The notes under the pieces: generated by a model
What the model was told of the DNA's origin: nothing
Databases searched by the model: none
What the model saw: only the letters and a program-made list of their open reading frames with translations
Position numbers and translations under genes: made by a program
Shown here: piece after piece, positions 20,902 to 30,889 of the stretch
Layout: every line of letters starts with the position of its first letter
Numbering within the stretch: the stretch's first letter is position 1
Source: Mycobacterium vicinigordonae
Lineage (GTDB): Bacteria; Actinomycetota; Actinomycetes; Mycobacteriales; Mycobacteriaceae
DNA length: 64,000 bases
NCBI RefSeq assembly: GCF_013466425.1
Contig: NZ_CP059165.1
Location: forward strand, 2,480,001-2,544,000
Direction: 5' to 3'

Positions 20902-20922
20902 AACGTTAGCAAAACTAACGTT
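20902..20922. promoter_or_regulatory. Palindromic operator candidate upstream of fadD9
   Basis: Perfect 8-bp inverted repeat AACGTTAG (20902-20909) / CTAACGTT (20915-20922) with a 5-base spacer, in an AT-rich patch 66-86 bases upstream of the fadD9 start. Size and symmetry fit a binding site for a TetR-like dimer. No regulator gene is adjacent, so the protein that binds is unknown. Confidence 0.5.
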
Positions 20923-20944
20923 ATTCCTCAACGACGTTGCCCCG

Positions 20945-20976
20945 TGAACCCGCTGTGAGATCTGACACCGGGTTCA
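20945..20976 (-). terminator. Hairpin after gabT
   Basis: TGAACCCG (20945-20952) and CGGGTTCA (20969-20976) form a perfect 8-bp stem with a 16-base loop, starting 33 bases past the gabT stop. It is likely to separate gabT from fadD9 transcription. Confidence 0.45.
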
Positions 20977-21008
20977 GCTGCCCGGATTCGGGTCCACAGC
21001 GCGCAGCT

Positions 21009-22349
21009 TCACAGCTCGGCAAGTAGTCCCGTCAGCACCTCGACACCCTCCATCAGCAACTCATCGCTGATGGTCAGCGGGGGCAGCAGCCGAATGATGT
21101 TGCCGAACATGCCGCAGGTCAGTACAACGACCCCGGCAGCGTGTGCCGCGGTCGCCAGATTCATAGTGAGCTCGGGATCGGGATCGGAACTACCGGACTT
21201 CACCAGTTCGACGGCGATCATGGCGCCGCGGCCCCGCACGTCGCCTATCCGGTCGTCGCCCGCCTGCGCCCGCAACAGCGGTGCAGTGATCAGGCGTTCG
21301 ATTTCCTGCGCGCGCTCGATCAGCCCGTCGGACTCGATGGTCGCGATGGTGGCCAGCGCGGCCGCGCACGCGACCGGGTTGCCGCCGAAGGTGCCGCCGA
21401 GGCCACCGGCGTGCGAAGCGTCCATGATCTCGGCGCGGCCGGTGATCGCCGACAGCGGCAACCCGTCGGCGATGCCCTTGGCGGTGACGATCACATCGGG
21501 CTCGAGGTCCTCGTGCTCGCAGGCGAACATCGCTCCGGTACGCGCGAACCCGGTCTGTACCTCGTCGGCGATGAACACCACGTCGTTCTCGCGGCACCAC
21601 CGCAGCAGCGCCCGTAGAAATCCCTCGGCCGGGACGATGAACCCGCCTTCACCCTGGATCGGTTCGATGATGACCGCGGCCAGGTTCTTGGCGCCGACCT
21701 GCTTGTCCATCACCGCGATTGCGCGCTCGGCCGCCTTGTCGCCGTCGGTGGCGAGATCCTTGTTCAGCAGTCCGTCGCGGTAGGGGTAAGACATCGGCGC
21801 GCGGTAGATCTCGGGAGCGAACGGACCGAACCCGCTCTTGTACGGCATGGATTTGGCGGTCAGCGCCATCGCCATGTTGGTGCGGCCGTGGTAGGCGTGA
21901 TTGAACGCGACGACGGCCGGCTTCCTGGTGTGGGCGCGGGCGACCTTGATGGCGTTCTCGACGGCTTCGGCGCCAGAGTTGAACAGCACCGAGCGCTTCT
22001 CGCCGGCGCCCGGGGTGATCCGGTTCAGTTCTTCGGCGACGGCGACGTATCCCTCGTACGGCGTCACCATGAAGCAGGCGTGGGTGAATTCGGCGACCTG
22101 CGCGCGCACCGCCTCGACGACCGCCGGCGATGAATTGCCGATCGTGGTGACCGCGATGCCCGAACCCAGGTCGATGAGTCGATTGCCGTCGACGTCCTCG
22201 AGGATGCCGCCGCCGGCGCGCGCCACGAATACCGGCAGGGTGACGGCTACGCTCTGGGACACCGCGGCGGTTCGGCGCTTGTTCAATTCCAGCGATGCGG
22301 GACCCGGGATTTCGGTGACCAGATGACGGCTCTGCTCGAGGCTGGCCAC
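21009..22349 (-). CDS. gabT: 4-aminobutyrate aminotransferase GabT, 446 aa
   Basis: PLP-dependent class III aminotransferase that moves the amino group of 4-aminobutyrate to 2-oxoglutarate, giving succinate semialdehyde and glutamate. The cofactor-binding Asp motif DEVQTG is at about 262-267 and the Schiff-base lysine is in VTAKGIADG (Lys about 291). The segment GSGIAVTTIGNSSP is typical of actinobacterial GabT. The start is set at GTG 22349, which has AAGGAGG 5 bases upstream and gives the family N-terminus (ASLEQSRHLVTEIPGPAS); an in-frame ATG at 22391 would add 14 residues without a ribosome binding site. It lies upstream of fadD9 on the same strand but is separated by 172 bp with a hairpin. 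Confidence 0.93.
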   Translation of the reverse strand: MASLEQSRHLVTEIPGPASLELNKRRTAAVSQSVAVTLPVFVARAGGGILEDVDGNRLIDLGSGIAVTTIGNSSPAVVEAVRAQVAEFTHACFMVTPYEGYVAVAEELNRITPGAGEKRSVLFNSGAEAVENAIKVARAHTRKPAVVAFNHAYHGRTNMAMALTAKSMPYKSGFGPFAPEIYRAPMSYPYRDGLLNKDLATDGDKAAERAIAVMDKQVGAKNLAAVIIEPIQGEGGFIVPAEGFLRALLRWCRENDVVFIADEVQTGFARTGAMFACEHEDLEPDVIVTAKGIADGLPLSAITGRAEIMDASHAGGLGGTFGGNPVACAAALATIATIESDGLIERAQEIERLITAPLLRAQAGDDRIGDVRGRGAMIAVELVKSGSSDPDPELTMNLATAAHAAGVVVLTCGMFGNIIRLLPPLTISDELLMEGVEVLTGLLAEL

Positions 22350-22507
22350 GGACCCCTCCTTCCGCGGCGCGCCTGTCACGTCGCGGTTCAAAGCCTAACG
22401 GTTGGTGCGACACCGCGGCGGCGGACGATGCCGGTCCGTTTGCGACCTGCGGGAATGGCAGACTGGGGCCACCGGACCCGTCCCACCCCCAACAAGAAAG
22501 CGTTTTG

Positions 22508-22846
22508 ATGGAGAGTTTTGTCCTGTTCCTGCCGTTCCTGCTCATCATGGGCGGCTTCATGTACTTCGCGTCGCGGCGTCAGCGCAAGGCGATGCAAGCG
22601 ACCATCGACCTGCACGAGTCGCTGCAGCCGGGGGATCGAGTGCACACCACTTCCGGTCTGGAGGGCACCATCGTCGGCATCACCGAGGACGACGTCGAAC
22701 TTGAGATCGCGACGGGTGTGGTGACCACCTGGATGAAGCTGGCGATCCGGGACAAGATCCTGCCGGAGGAGGACCTGGACGAAGGCCAGGACGAGGCGCT
22801 CGACGAAGACACCGACGACGAGGCACCGGTCGCCAAGGACTCCTGA
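22508..22846 (+). CDS. yajC: Preprotein translocase subunit YajC, 112 aa
   Basis: Small accessory membrane protein of the Sec translocon that works with SecD and SecF. One N-terminal membrane segment (about 4-21, FVLFLPFLLIMGGFMYF) is followed by RRQRKAM and a soluble beta-rich domain with GDRVHTTSGLEGTIVGI. The acidic C-terminal tail is variable in mycobacteria. ATG at 22508 is preferred over the in-frame TTG at 22505. It leads the plus-strand yajC-secD-secF run; the 106-bp gap to secD holds a small GC hairpin. Confidence 0.95.
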   Translation: MESFVLFLPFLLIMGGFMYFASRRQRKAMQATIDLHESLQPGDRVHTTSGLEGTIVGITEDDVELEIATGVVTTWMKLAIRDKILPEEDLDEGQDEALDEDTDDEAPVAKDS

Positions 22847-22860
22847 TCGGGGCTCGCATG

Positions 22861-22877
22861 CCGCGTCTGTGACGCGG
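22861..22877 (+). terminator. Small GC hairpin between yajC and secD
   Basis: CCGCGTC and GACGCGG form a perfect 7-bp stem around a 3-base loop, 15 bases after the yajC stop. It could be a weak terminator or attenuator; there is no T-run. Confidence 0.3.
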
Positions 22878-22952
22878 GCCTGAACGCGACACGTAGTCTT
22901 TCCGGAGGCTCTCACAGGGCAAGAACCGATTCGCAAGGGAGATAGAAGGAAC

Positions 22953-24839
22953 GTGGCATCGTCTTCGGCGCCGGTGCATCCGGCCCGCTACCTGTCGGTG
23001 TTCCTGCTCATGCTGGTCGGCGTCTACCTGCTGGTGTTTCTCACCGGGGACAAAAAGCCGGCCCCCAAGTTGGGCATCGATCTGCAGGGCGGCACCCGAG
23101 TGACGCTCACCGCCCGCACGCCCGATGGCAAGCGTCCCAGCGCCCAATCGCTGGCGCAGGCCCAACAGATCATCAGCTCGCGCGTCAACGGGCTGGGCGT
23201 CTCCGGCTCCGAGGTCGTTGTTGACGGCGACAACCTGGTGATCACAGTGCCGGGCAACGACGGCAACGAAGCCCGCAACCTGGGGCAGACCGCGCGGCTC
23301 TACATTCGCCCGGTGCTGAGCTCGCAGCCCGCGCAGAAGGCTCCGCCGCCCGAAGAGCCCATACCCGCCGAACAGCAGCCGGCGCCGGGCGCTCCCGCTC
23401 CAGGTGCTCCTGCGTCGGGCGCGCCGGCGCCCGGTGCACCGGCCCCTGGCGGTCCGGCACCAGCACCTCAGCAGGGGGCGCCGCAGTCGGGAGCGCCGGC
23501 CCCGGCCGCACCGCGCGGCCAGCCCCGACCGTATCCGCGAGACCCGGCCCCGAGCCCCGCGCCCAGCCCCACCCCAGCCCCCGGCCCTGCGCCGGCCCAG
23601 CAGGCCCCCGGACCTGCCCCGCAAGCGCCCGGCCAAGCGCCGCAAGCGCCCGGGCAAGCGCCGCCTCCCGAGGCGCCCGCGGCACCCGACCCGCGCAAGG
23701 ATCTCGCCGATCGCATCGCGCAGGAGAAGAAGTGGCGGCAAAGCACCAGCCAGTACATCCAGATGATCGCGTTGCAGTTCGAGGCCACCCGCTGCGACAA
23801 AGACGACATCCTGGCCGGCAACGACGACCCGAACCTGCCGCTGGTCACGTGCTCGACGGATCACAAGACCGCCTACTTGCTGGCACCGTCGATCATCAGC
23901 GGTGACCAGATTCAGGACGCCTCCTCGGGAATGGACCAACGCAGCCTTGGATACGTGGTGGACCTGCAATTCAAGAGTGCGGCCGCCAATGTGTGGGCCG
24001 ACTACACCGCCGCGCACGTCGGCACCGCGACCGCCTTCACCTTGGACTCCCAGGTTGTCAGCGCGCCGTCGATCAGGGAGGCGATCCCCGGCGGGCGTAC
24101 CCAGATCAGTGGCGGTGAGCCGCCATTCAGCGCGGCGACCGCCAAACAGCTCGCCAATGTCCTCAAATACGGGTCGCTGCCGCTGTCCTTCGAATCGTCG
24201 GAGGCTCAAACCGTCTCGGCAACACTGGGTTTGACCTCGCTGCGAGCAGGGTTGATCGCCGGCGCGATCGGTCTGGCGCTGGTGCTGCTGTATTCGCTGC
24301 TCTACTACCGGGTTTTGGGACTGCTGACCGCTTTGTCTCTCATCGCCTCCGGAGCAATGGTTTTCGCGATCTTGGTGCTGCTGGGCCGCTACATCAACTA
24401 CACGTTGGACCTGGCCGGTATCGCGGGTCTGATAATCGGAATCGGCACCACCGCCGACTCGTTCGTGGTGTTCTTCGAGCGCATCAAAGACGAGATCCGT
24501 GAGGGACGTTCGTACCGTTCGGCCGTCCCGCGTGGTTGGTCGCGGGCCCGCAAGACGATCGTGTCGGGCAACGCGGTCACCTTCCTGGCCGCCGCGGTGC
24601 TGTACTTCCTGGCGATCGGCCAGGTCAAGGGCTTCGCCTTCACCCTGGGCCTGACCACGATCCTCGACCTCGTGGTGGTGTTCCTGGTGACCTGGCCGCT
24701 GGTGTACCTATCCACCAGGTCGTCCACGCTGGCCAAGCCGGCCTACAACGGGCTCGGGGCGGTCCAGCAGGTGGCGCGCGAACGCCGGGCTGCTTCCGCG
24801 GTAGCACGTTCGGGCGCCGGCAAGACGGGACGGGGATAA
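22953..24839 (+). CDS. secD: Protein translocase subunit SecD, 628 aa, with expanded Pro/Ala/Gly-rich insert
   Basis: RND-type membrane protein that, with SecF, uses the proton gradient to complete Sec export. The first membrane segment is about 13-31, followed by the conserved [12 protein letters not shown]. The periplasmic P1 region is interrupted by a low-complexity Pro/Ala/Gly/Gln segment at about 126-247, and the C-terminal half has five further membrane segments, with GIADSF-type motifs represented by [16 protein letters not shown]. The start is GTG 22953 after GGGAGATAGAAGGAAC. It is longer than M. tuberculosis SecD (about 573) because of the insert. secF follows 3 bases after the stop. 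Confidence 0.95.
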   Translation: MASSSAPVHPARYLSVFLLMLVGVYLLVFLTGDKKPAPKLGIDLQGGTRVTLTARTPDGKRPSAQSLAQAQQIISSRVNGLGVSGSEVVVDGDNLVITVPGNDGNEARNLGQTARLYIRPVLSSQPAQKAPPPEEPIPAEQQPAPGAPAPGAPASGAPAPGAPAPGGPAPAPQQGAPQSGAPAPAAPRGQPRPYPRDPAPSPAPSPTPAPGPAPAQQAPGPAPQAPGQAPQAPGQAPPPEAPAAPDPRKDLADRIAQEKKWRQSTSQYIQMIALQFEATRCDKDDILAGNDDPNLPLVTCSTDHKTAYLLAPSIISGDQIQDASSGMDQRSLGYVVDLQFKSAAANVWADYTAAHVGTATAFTLDSQVVSAPSIREAIPGGRTQISGGEPPFSAATAKQLANVLKYGSLPLSFESSEAQTVSATLGLTSLRAGLIAGAIGLALVLLYSLLYYRVLGLLTALSLIASGAMVFAILVLLGRYINYTLDLAGIAGLIIGIGTTADSFVVFFERIKDEIREGRSYRSAVPRGWSRARKTIVSGNAVTFLAAAVLYFLAIGQVKGFAFTLGLTTILDLVVVFLVTWPLVYLSTRSSTLAKPAYNGLGAVQQVARERRAASAVARSGAGKTGRG

Positions 24840-24842
24840 CGC

Positions 24843-26207
24843 ATGGCATCCAAACCCAAAGCCAGCGTCGGGGCCAAAAAGGCTGTGCCAAAAGCGACGT
24901 CCAAAACCACCGCCAAGGACTCCAAAGTCGACGAAAACACCACCGTCGCAGTCGAACTCACGGACAGCACCGCCGACACCGCCGGCGGGCCAAAACACAG
25001 CTTCCTGTCCCGGCTCTATACCGGTACCGGCGCGTTCGAGGTGGTCGGTCGCCGCAACCTCTGGTACGGGGTCAGCGGCGCGATCATGGCGATCGCCGTG
25101 CTGGCCATCCTGATCCGGGGCTTCACCTTCGGTATCGACTTCAAGGGCGGTACCACGGTGTCGATGCCCTCCGACGGCGCCCACGGCACCGTCCAGGTCT
25201 CGCAGGTGCAGGACGTGTTCAAGACCGCAATCGGCAAGGACCCCGAAGCGGTGGTCACCGTGGGCAAGGGCGCCTCGGCCACGGTGCAGATCCGCTCCGA
25301 GCACCTGTCCAACGAGCAGACCGAGAAGCTGCGCAATGCTTTGTTCGATGCGTTCGGGCCTAAGGGCTCCGATGGCAAGCCCAACAAGAACGCGATCAGC
25401 GACGCGGCGGTGTCCTCCACGTGGGGCGGCCAGATCACCAAGAAGGCGATCATCGCCCTGGCGGTGTTCCTGGCGTTGGTCGCCATATATATCACCGTGC
25501 GCTACGAGCGCTACATGACGATCTCGGCGCTGGCGGCCATGATCTTCGACATCACCGTGACCGCAGGGGTCTATGCACTGGTGGGCTTCGAGGTAACGCC
25601 GGCCACGGTGATCGGCTTGCTGACCATCCTGGGCTTCTCGATCTATGACACCGTCATCGTGTTCGACAAGGTCGAGGAGAACACCCAGGGCTTCCAGCAC
25701 ACCACCCGCCGCACCTTCGCCGAGCAGGCCAACCTCGCCGTCAACCAGACCTTCATGCGCTCGATCAACACCAGCCTGATCTCGGTGCTCCCAGTGGTGG
25801 CGCTGATGGTGGTGGCCGTGTGGCTGTTGGGTGTCGGCACGCTCAAGGACCTGGCGCTGGTTCAGTTGATCGGCATCATCGTCGGAACCTATTCATCGAT
25901 CTTCTTCGCCACCCCGCTGCTGGTCACCCTGCGCGAACGCACCGAACTGGTGCGCACCCACACCAAGCGGGTACTACGTCGGCGCGGCGCGGCGCCGACC
26001 GCGGAAAAGGCATCGGCAGACAAGGCATCGGCGGAAAAAGCATCGGCGGAGCCGGAACCGTCCGACGACACAGCCGCCGAAGAGGTCACCCGGGCCGTCG
26101 AGCTCACCAAACCCACGGCGGCGAGCAAACCGGCCCCCGGTGCGAGGCCGGCGCGCCCCACCGGCACCCGGCGTCCCACCGGCAAGCGGAACGCTGGTAA
26201 GCGGTAG
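24843..26207 (+). CDS. secF: Protein translocase subunit SecF, 454 aa
   Basis: Partner of SecD. An N-terminal cytosolic Lys/Thr-rich leader (about 1-45) comes before the first membrane segment. Then come the conserved GIDFKGGTTVSM and a C-terminal five-segment bundle containing GFSIYDTVIVFDKVEEN, the SecF signature. The C-terminal cytosolic tail is rich in Ala/Lys/Glu (repeated KASAEKASAD/E units), then Pro/Arg. The start ATG lies 3 bases after secD, so the two are surely co-transcribed; the solute-binding lipoprotein starts 4 bases after the stop. Confidence 0.95.
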   Translation: MASKPKASVGAKKAVPKATSKTTAKDSKVDENTTVAVELTDSTADTAGGPKHSFLSRLYTGTGAFEVVGRRNLWYGVSGAIMAIAVLAILIRGFTFGIDFKGGTTVSMPSDGAHGTVQVSQVQDVFKTAIGKDPEAVVTVGKGASATVQIRSEHLSNEQTEKLRNALFDAFGPKGSDGKPNKNAISDAAVSSTWGGQITKKAIIALAVFLALVAIYITVRYERYMTISALAAMIFDITVTAGVYALVGFEVTPATVIGLLTILGFSIYDTVIVFDKVEENTQGFQHTTRRTFAEQANLAVNQTFMRSINTSLISVLPVVALMVVAVWLLGVGTLKDLALVQLIGIIVGTYSSIFFATPLLVTLRERTELVRTHTKRVLRRRGAAPTAEKASADKASAEKASAEPEPSDDTAAEEVTRAVELTKPTAASKPAPGARPARPTGTRRPTGKRNAGKR

Positions 26208-26211
26208 CCGC

Positions 26212-27864
26212 ATGGCCGCTCGGTGTTGCTTGCGCAAAGCCTTGCTGGCCACGGGTGTTGCTGCTGTGTTGGCGGCATCGGGCCTGACCGCCTGCTCGGG
26301 TAGCGCCGCGGGTCGGATCGACTACGTCGTCGACGGCGTACTGTCCACGTACAACACCAACACCACCATTGGTTTCGCCTCGGCCGGGGCGCAGGCGTTC
26401 GCCCGCGTGCTGACCGGGTTCGGCTACCACGGACCCGAGGGGCAGGTGGTCGCCGACCACGACTTCGGCACCATCTCGGTGGTGGGTGGATCGCCGCTGG
26501 TGCTGGACTACCAAATCGCCGATAACGCCGTCTACTCTGACGGCAAGCCGGTCACCTGCGACGATCTGGTGCTGGCCTGGGCCGCCCAGTCGGGCCGCTT
26601 CGCCGGTTTCGACGCGGCGACGCAGGCTGGCTATGTCGACATCGCCAACGTCGAGTGCACGCCCGGCCAGAAGAAGGCCCGGGTGTCGTTCATTCCGGAC
26701 CGCGGGGTGGTCGACTACACGCAACTGTTCACCGCGACCTCGATGATGCCGTCGCACGTCATAGCCGACACACTGGGTACCGACATCACCACCGCACTGC
26801 AGAACAACAGGGTGTCGGTGGTGGAACAGGTCGCGCGACTGTGGAACAGCACCTGGGACCTCAAGCCGGGCGCCGACCTCAAGCGCTTCCCGTCGTCGGG
26901 TCCGTACAAGATCGAGCGCATCCTGGACGGCGGCGCGGTGGTGCTCGTCGCCAACGATCGATGGTGGGGCACCAAGCCGATCACCAAGCGGATCACGGTG
27001 TGGCCGCAGGGTGGCGACATCCAGGACCGGGTCAATAACCGCCGGGTAGACGTGGTCGACGTCGCGGCCGGATCCTCGGGGGCGCTGGCCACTCCGGACG
27101 GCTATCAGCGCGGCGACTCGCCATCGGGGGGCATCGAGCAGTTGATCTTCGCGCCGCAGGGGGCAATGGCCGGCGTACCGGCCCGCCGCGCCTTCGCCTT
27201 CTGCACGCCCCGCGACGTGATCGCCCGCGATGCCGGGGTGCCCATCGCCAATTCTCGGCTGTCCCCGGCGACCGACGACGCCCTGTCCGCGGCCGACGGC
27301 AGTAACGAGGCCGGCCCGTTCGGGAAGTCCGATCCCAATGCTGCCCGCGATGCGCTGCGCGGGGCCCCGCTGACGGTGCGGATCGGCTACCGCGGCCCCA
27401 ACGCGAGGCTGGCGGCCACCGTCGGCTCCATCGCGTCGGCGTGCGCACCCGCCGGGATCACAGTGACGAACGTGACGCTGGATACCTCGGGAGCTCAGGC
27501 GTTGCGGGACTCGAAGATCGACGTGCTGCTGGCCAGCACCGGTGGCGCCGCCGGCAGCGGCTCCACCGGTTCGTCGGCGATGGACGCCTACGCCCTGCAC
27601 GGCGGCAACGGGAACAACCTGTCTGGTTACTCCAACCCGCAGATCGACGGAATCATCGGTGCGCTGGCGGTCTCGGCCGACCCCGCCGAGCGAGCCCGGC
27701 TGCTCGCCGAGGGTGCGCCCATCCTGTGGGGCGACATGCCGACCCTGCCCTTGTACCGGCAGCAGCGGACGCTGCTGATGTCGAAGAAGATGTATGCCGT
27801 GAGCCGCAATCCCACCCGGTGGGGCGCGGGCTGGAACATGGACCGATGGGCGTTGGTGAAGTGA
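26212..27864 (+). CDS. Family 5 extracellular solute-binding lipoprotein, 550 aa
   Basis: Predicted substrate-binding lipoprotein of a peptide/nickel-type ABC transporter (SBP family 5), orthologous by position to Rv2585c. The start ATG 26212 gives a signal peptide with positively charged residues, a hydrophobic core and a lipobox LTAC with the lipidated Cys at 28; a longer frame from 26140 would bury this signal and is rejected. The mature part has family features such as [15 protein letters not shown] and [12 protein letters not shown]. No permease or ATPase genes are nearby, so it either works with a transporter coded elsewhere or has another role. It sits between secF (4-base gap) and apt (4-base overlap). 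Confidence 0.88.
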   Translation: MAARCCLRKALLATGVAAVLAASGLTACSGSAAGRIDYVVDGVLSTYNTNTTIGFASAGAQAFARVLTGFGYHGPEGQVVADHDFGTISVVGGSPLVLDYQIADNAVYSDGKPVTCDDLVLAWAAQSGRFAGFDAATQAGYVDIANVECTPGQKKARVSFIPDRGVVDYTQLFTATSMMPSHVIADTLGTDITTALQNNRVSVVEQVARLWNSTWDLKPGADLKRFPSSGPYKIERILDGGAVVLVANDRWWGTKPITKRITVWPQGGDIQDRVNNRRVDVVDVAAGSSGALATPDGYQRGDSPSGGIEQLIFAPQGAMAGVPARRAFAFCTPRDVIARDAGVPIANSRLSPATDDALSAADGSNEAGPFGKSDPNAARDALRGAPLTVRIGYRGPNARLAATVGSIASACAPAGITVTNVTLDTSGAQALRDSKIDVLLASTGGAAGSGSTGSSAMDAYALHGGNGNNLSGYSNPQIDGIIGALAVSADPAERARLLAEGAPILWGDMPTLPLYRQQRTLLMSKKMYAVSRNPTRWGAGWNMDRWALVK

Positions 27865-28394
27865 GTTCCGTGACCGATGTGGCGGCCATGATCGACGCCA
27901 TGACCCGCAAGGTCGCCGACTTTCCCGAGCCCGGCGTCCAGTTCAAGGACCTCACCCCGGTGTTCGCCGACCGCGACGCGCTGGCTGCCATCACCGACGC
28001 GCTGGCTGACGTCGCCGCAGGCGCCGATCTGGTCGCCGGCATCGATTCCCGCGGCTTCCTGCTGGCCGCCGCCGTCGCGACCCGGCTGCGCACCGGAGTC
28101 CTGGCCATTCGCAAGGGCGGCAAGTTGCCGCCCCCGGTGATCAGCGAGGACTACCAGCGCGAATACGGCGCGGCCACCATCGAAATCCCCGCCGACGGAA
28201 TCGAGTTAGCGGGTTTGCGTGTTGTGGTCATCGATGACGTGCTGGCCACCGGGGGCAGCGTCGCCGCTGCGAGGCGGCTGCTGGAACGCAGCGGCGCTAA
28301 CGTTCCGGCGGCGGCGGTGGTCGTCGAGCTTCCCGAACTGGGCGGCCGTGCGGCGTTGGCGCCGCTACCGGTGCACAGCCTGAGCCGCGCATAG
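27861..28394 (+). CDS. apt: Adenine phosphoribosyltransferase, about 177 aa
   Basis: Purine salvage enzyme that makes AMP from adenine and PRPP. The N-terminal [17 protein letters not shown] and the PRPP-binding [13 protein letters not shown] are typical of Apt, as is [20 protein letters not shown]. The exact start is uncertain: GTG 27861 overlaps the preceding stop by 4 bases and is chosen for that; GTG 27870 and an upstream ATG 27846 are alternatives. The protein is shorter than the annotated M. tuberculosis Apt (about 223), which has an N-terminal extension. Confidence 0.9.
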   Translation: MSSVTDVAAMIDAMTRKVADFPEPGVQFKDLTPVFADRDALAAITDALADVAAGADLVAGIDSRGFLLAAAVATRLRTGVLAIRKGGKLPPPVISEDYQREYGAATIEIPADGIELAGLRVVVIDDVLATGGSVAAARRLLERSGANVPAAAVVVELPELGGRAALAPLPVHSLSRA

Positions 28395-28452
28395 CCTTAG
28401 CCTTCGTTGCGAACGTAACCTGGCTGCGAATTCCGGCTCGCTGTTTGTCAGT

Positions 28453-28482
28453 GTCGTTACGCTCGCGAACGACAGATATCCT
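28453..28482 (+). promoter_or_regulatory. Possible promoter upstream of rel
   Basis: TCGTTA (28454-28459) and TATCCT (28477-28482) are 17 bases apart and lie 20 bases before the chosen rel start. The -35 match is poor. A 6-bp inverted repeat GTCGTT (28453-28458) / AACGAC (28468-28473) overlaps it. The call is weak. Confidence 0.3.
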
Positions 28483-28502
28483 CAAAGGCGGAGGTGACCA
28501 AC

Positions 28503-30863
28503 GTGGCGGACGAAAAGAGCGTGCTGCAGGCTGCCGCGCCGCCCACCGAGCCGCTACCCGTCAGCGAGGTGCCCGAGCCGCCGGTTGAGCAACTCAAGAC
28601 CACTAGCAGCGCGTCCCGCCGGGTCCGGGCTCGGTTGGCCCGACGGATGACCGCGCGCAGCAGCGCCATCAACCCCGTCCTTGAGCCGCTGGTGGCGGTG
28701 CACCGCGAGGTCTACCCGAAGGCCGACCTCTCGATGCTGCAGCGCGCATACGAGGTCGCCAACCAGCGGCACGCCACGCAAATGCGGCACTCCGGGGACC
28801 CCTACATCACTCATCCGCTAGCCGTGGCCAACATCCTGGCCGAGTTGGGCATGGACACCACCACATTGGTGGCCGCGCTGCTGCACGACACCGTCGAGGA
28901 CACCGGGTACACCATCGAGGCGCTGTCCGAGGAATTCGGCGAGGAGGTGGGTCACCTCGTCGACGGGGTGACCAAGCTGGACCGTGTCGTGCTGGGCAGT
29001 GCCGCCGAGGGCGAAACCATTCGCAAGATGATTACCGCGATGGCCCGTGACCCGCGGGTGCTGGTGATCAAGGTGGCCGACCGGCTGCACAACATGCGCA
29101 CCATGCGGTTCCTGCCTCCGGAGAAGCAGGCTCGCAAGGCCCGCGAAACGCTGGAAGTCATTGCGCCCCTGGCGCATCGGCTCGGTATGGCCAGCGTCAA
29201 ATGGGAGCTGGAGGACTTGGCGTTCGCGATTCTGCATCCCAAGAAGTACGAGGAGATCGTCCGGCTGGTCGCCGGCCGTGCCCCGTCCCGCGACACCTAC
29301 CTGGCCAAGGTTCGCGCCGAGATCACCTCGACGTTAAGCGCATCGAAGATCAAGGCGACGGTGGAGAGCCGCCCCAAGCACTACTGGTCGATCTATCAGA
29401 AGATGATCGTCAAGGGCCGCGACTTCGACGACATCCACGACCTGGTCGGAATCCGGATCCTGTGCGACGAGATTCGGGACTGCTATGCCGCGGTGGGTGT
29501 GGTGCACTCGCTGTGGCAGCCGATGGCGGGGCGCTTCAAGGACTACATCGCCCAGCCTCGATACGGGGTGTACCAGTCGCTGCACACCACTGTCGTCGGG
29601 CCGGAAGGCAAACCGCTGGAAGTGCAGATCCGTACCCGCGACATGCACCACACCGCCGAATTCGGCATCGCCGCGCACTGGCGCTACAAGGAAACCAAGG
29701 GACGCAACGGAGTTCCGCATCCGAACACGGCCGCCGAGATCGACGACATGGCTTGGATGCGTCAGCTGCTCGACTGGCAGCGGGAAGCTGCCGACCCCGG
29801 CGAGTTCCTGGAGTCCCTGCGCTACGACCTTGCGGTACAAGAGATTTTCGTGTTCTCGCCCAAAGGCGATGTCTTCACGCTGCCGGCCGGCTCCACGCCG
29901 GTGGACTTCGCCTACGCCGTCCACACCGAGGTCGGGCACCGCTGCATCGGCGCCCGGGTCAACGGCCGCTTGGTAGCGCTGGAACGCAAGCTCGAAAATG
30001 GGGAAGTCGTGGAGGTTTTCACCTCCAAGGCGCACACCGCGGGGCCTTCGCGGGACTGGCAGCAGTTTGTGGTGTCGCCGCGGGCTAAGACCAAGATCCG
30101 GCAGTGGTTCGCCAAGGAACGCCGTGAGGAAGCACTGGAGGCCGGCAAGGAGGCCATTTCCCGCGAGGTTCGCCGGGGCGGACTTCCGTTGCAGCGCTTG
30201 GTAAATGGCGGGTCGATGGCCGCGGTGGCGCATGAGTTGCACTACACCGACGTGTCGGCGATGTACACCGCGATCGGTGAGGGGCACGTCTCGGCGCGGC
30301 ACGTCGTGCAACGCTTGGTGGCCGAACTCGGCGGCATCGATCAGGCCGAGGAGGACCTGGCCGAACGTTCCACGCCGGCGACCATGCCGCGGCGCCCGCG
30401 CAGCACCGAGGACGTCGGTGTCTCGGTTCCTGGCGCGCCGGGCGTGCTGACCAAGCTGGCCAAGTGCTGCACTCCGGTGCCCGGCGACCAGATCATGGGT
30501 TTCGTCACCCGCGGGGGTGGGGTCAGCGTGCACCGCACCGACTGCACCAATGCCGCGTCCCTGCAGCAGCAGGCGGAGCGGATCATCGAGGTGCTCTGGG
30601 CCCCGTCGCCGTCGTCGGTGTTCCTGGTGGCGATCCAGGTGGAGGCGCTGGACCGGCACCGGCTGCTTTCGGATGTGACGCGGGTGCTGGCCGACGAGAA
30701 GGTGAACATCCTGTCGGCGTCGGTCACCACGTCGGGTGACCGGGTGGCGATCAGCCGGTTTACCTTCGAGATGGGCGACCCCAAGCACCTGGGGCATCTG
30801 CTGAACGTGGTGCGTAACGTCGAGGGCGTTTACGACGTGTACCGGGTGACGTCAGCTTCCTGA
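28503..30863 (+). CDS. rel: Bifunctional (p)ppGpp synthetase/hydrolase Rel, 786 aa
   Basis: Stringent-response enzyme that makes and degrades (p)ppGpp. The HD hydrolase domain contains [10 protein letters not shown] (His-Asp at about 128-129). The synthetase domain contains RFKD at about 344-347, the form found in bifunctional Rel enzymes rather than monofunctional RelA, and EVQIRT. A TGS domain (about 448-507), a Cys-containing linker (KCCTPVPGD) and a C-terminal ACT domain follow. The start is GTG 28503, with GGAGG 8 bases upstream, giving the family N-terminus; GTG 28494 lies inside that ribosome binding site. It is very close to M. tuberculosis Rel (Rv2583c). The kinase gene on the other strand ends 26 bases away. 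Confidence 0.96.
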   Translation: MADEKSVLQAAAPPTEPLPVSEVPEPPVEQLKTTSSASRRVRARLARRMTARSSAINPVLEPLVAVHREVYPKADLSMLQRAYEVANQRHATQMRHSGDPYITHPLAVANILAELGMDTTTLVAALLHDTVEDTGYTIEALSEEFGEEVGHLVDGVTKLDRVVLGSAAEGETIRKMITAMARDPRVLVIKVADRLHNMRTMRFLPPEKQARKARETLEVIAPLAHRLGMASVKWELEDLAFAILHPKKYEEIVRLVAGRAPSRDTYLAKVRAEITSTLSASKIKATVESRPKHYWSIYQKMIVKGRDFDDIHDLVGIRILCDEIRDCYAAVGVVHSLWQPMAGRFKDYIAQPRYGVYQSLHTTVVGPEGKPLEVQIRTRDMHHTAEFGIAAHWRYKETKGRNGVPHPNTAAEIDDMAWMRQLLDWQREAADPGEFLESLRYDLAVQEIFVFSPKGDVFTLPAGSTPVDFAYAVHTEVGHRCIGARVNGRLVALERKLENGEVVEVFTSKAHTAGPSRDWQQFVVSPRAKTKIRQWFAKERREEALEAGKEAISREVRRGGLPLQRLVNGGSMAAVAHELHYTDVSAMYTAIGEGHVSARHVVQRLVAELGGIDQAEEDLAERSTPATMPRRPRSTEDVGVSVPGAPGVLTKLAKCCTPVPGDQIMGFVTRGGGVSVHRTDCTNAASLQQQAERIIEVLWAPSPSSVFLVAIQVEALDRHRLLSDVTRVLADEKVNILSASVTTSGDRVAISRFTFEMGDPKHLGHLLNVVRNVEGVYDVYRVTSAS

Positions 30864-30889
30864 GGCTTCGTGAGGCTCTCTGAGGCCGG

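Noticed and set aside
22680..24209. 509-codon minus-strand frame opposite secD
   Set aside because: Antisense shadow of secD; an Arg/Gly-rich product without family likeness.
26140..26211. Extended start of the solute-binding lipoprotein
   Set aside because: It would put 24 residues before a clean lipoprotein signal peptide and overlap secF.
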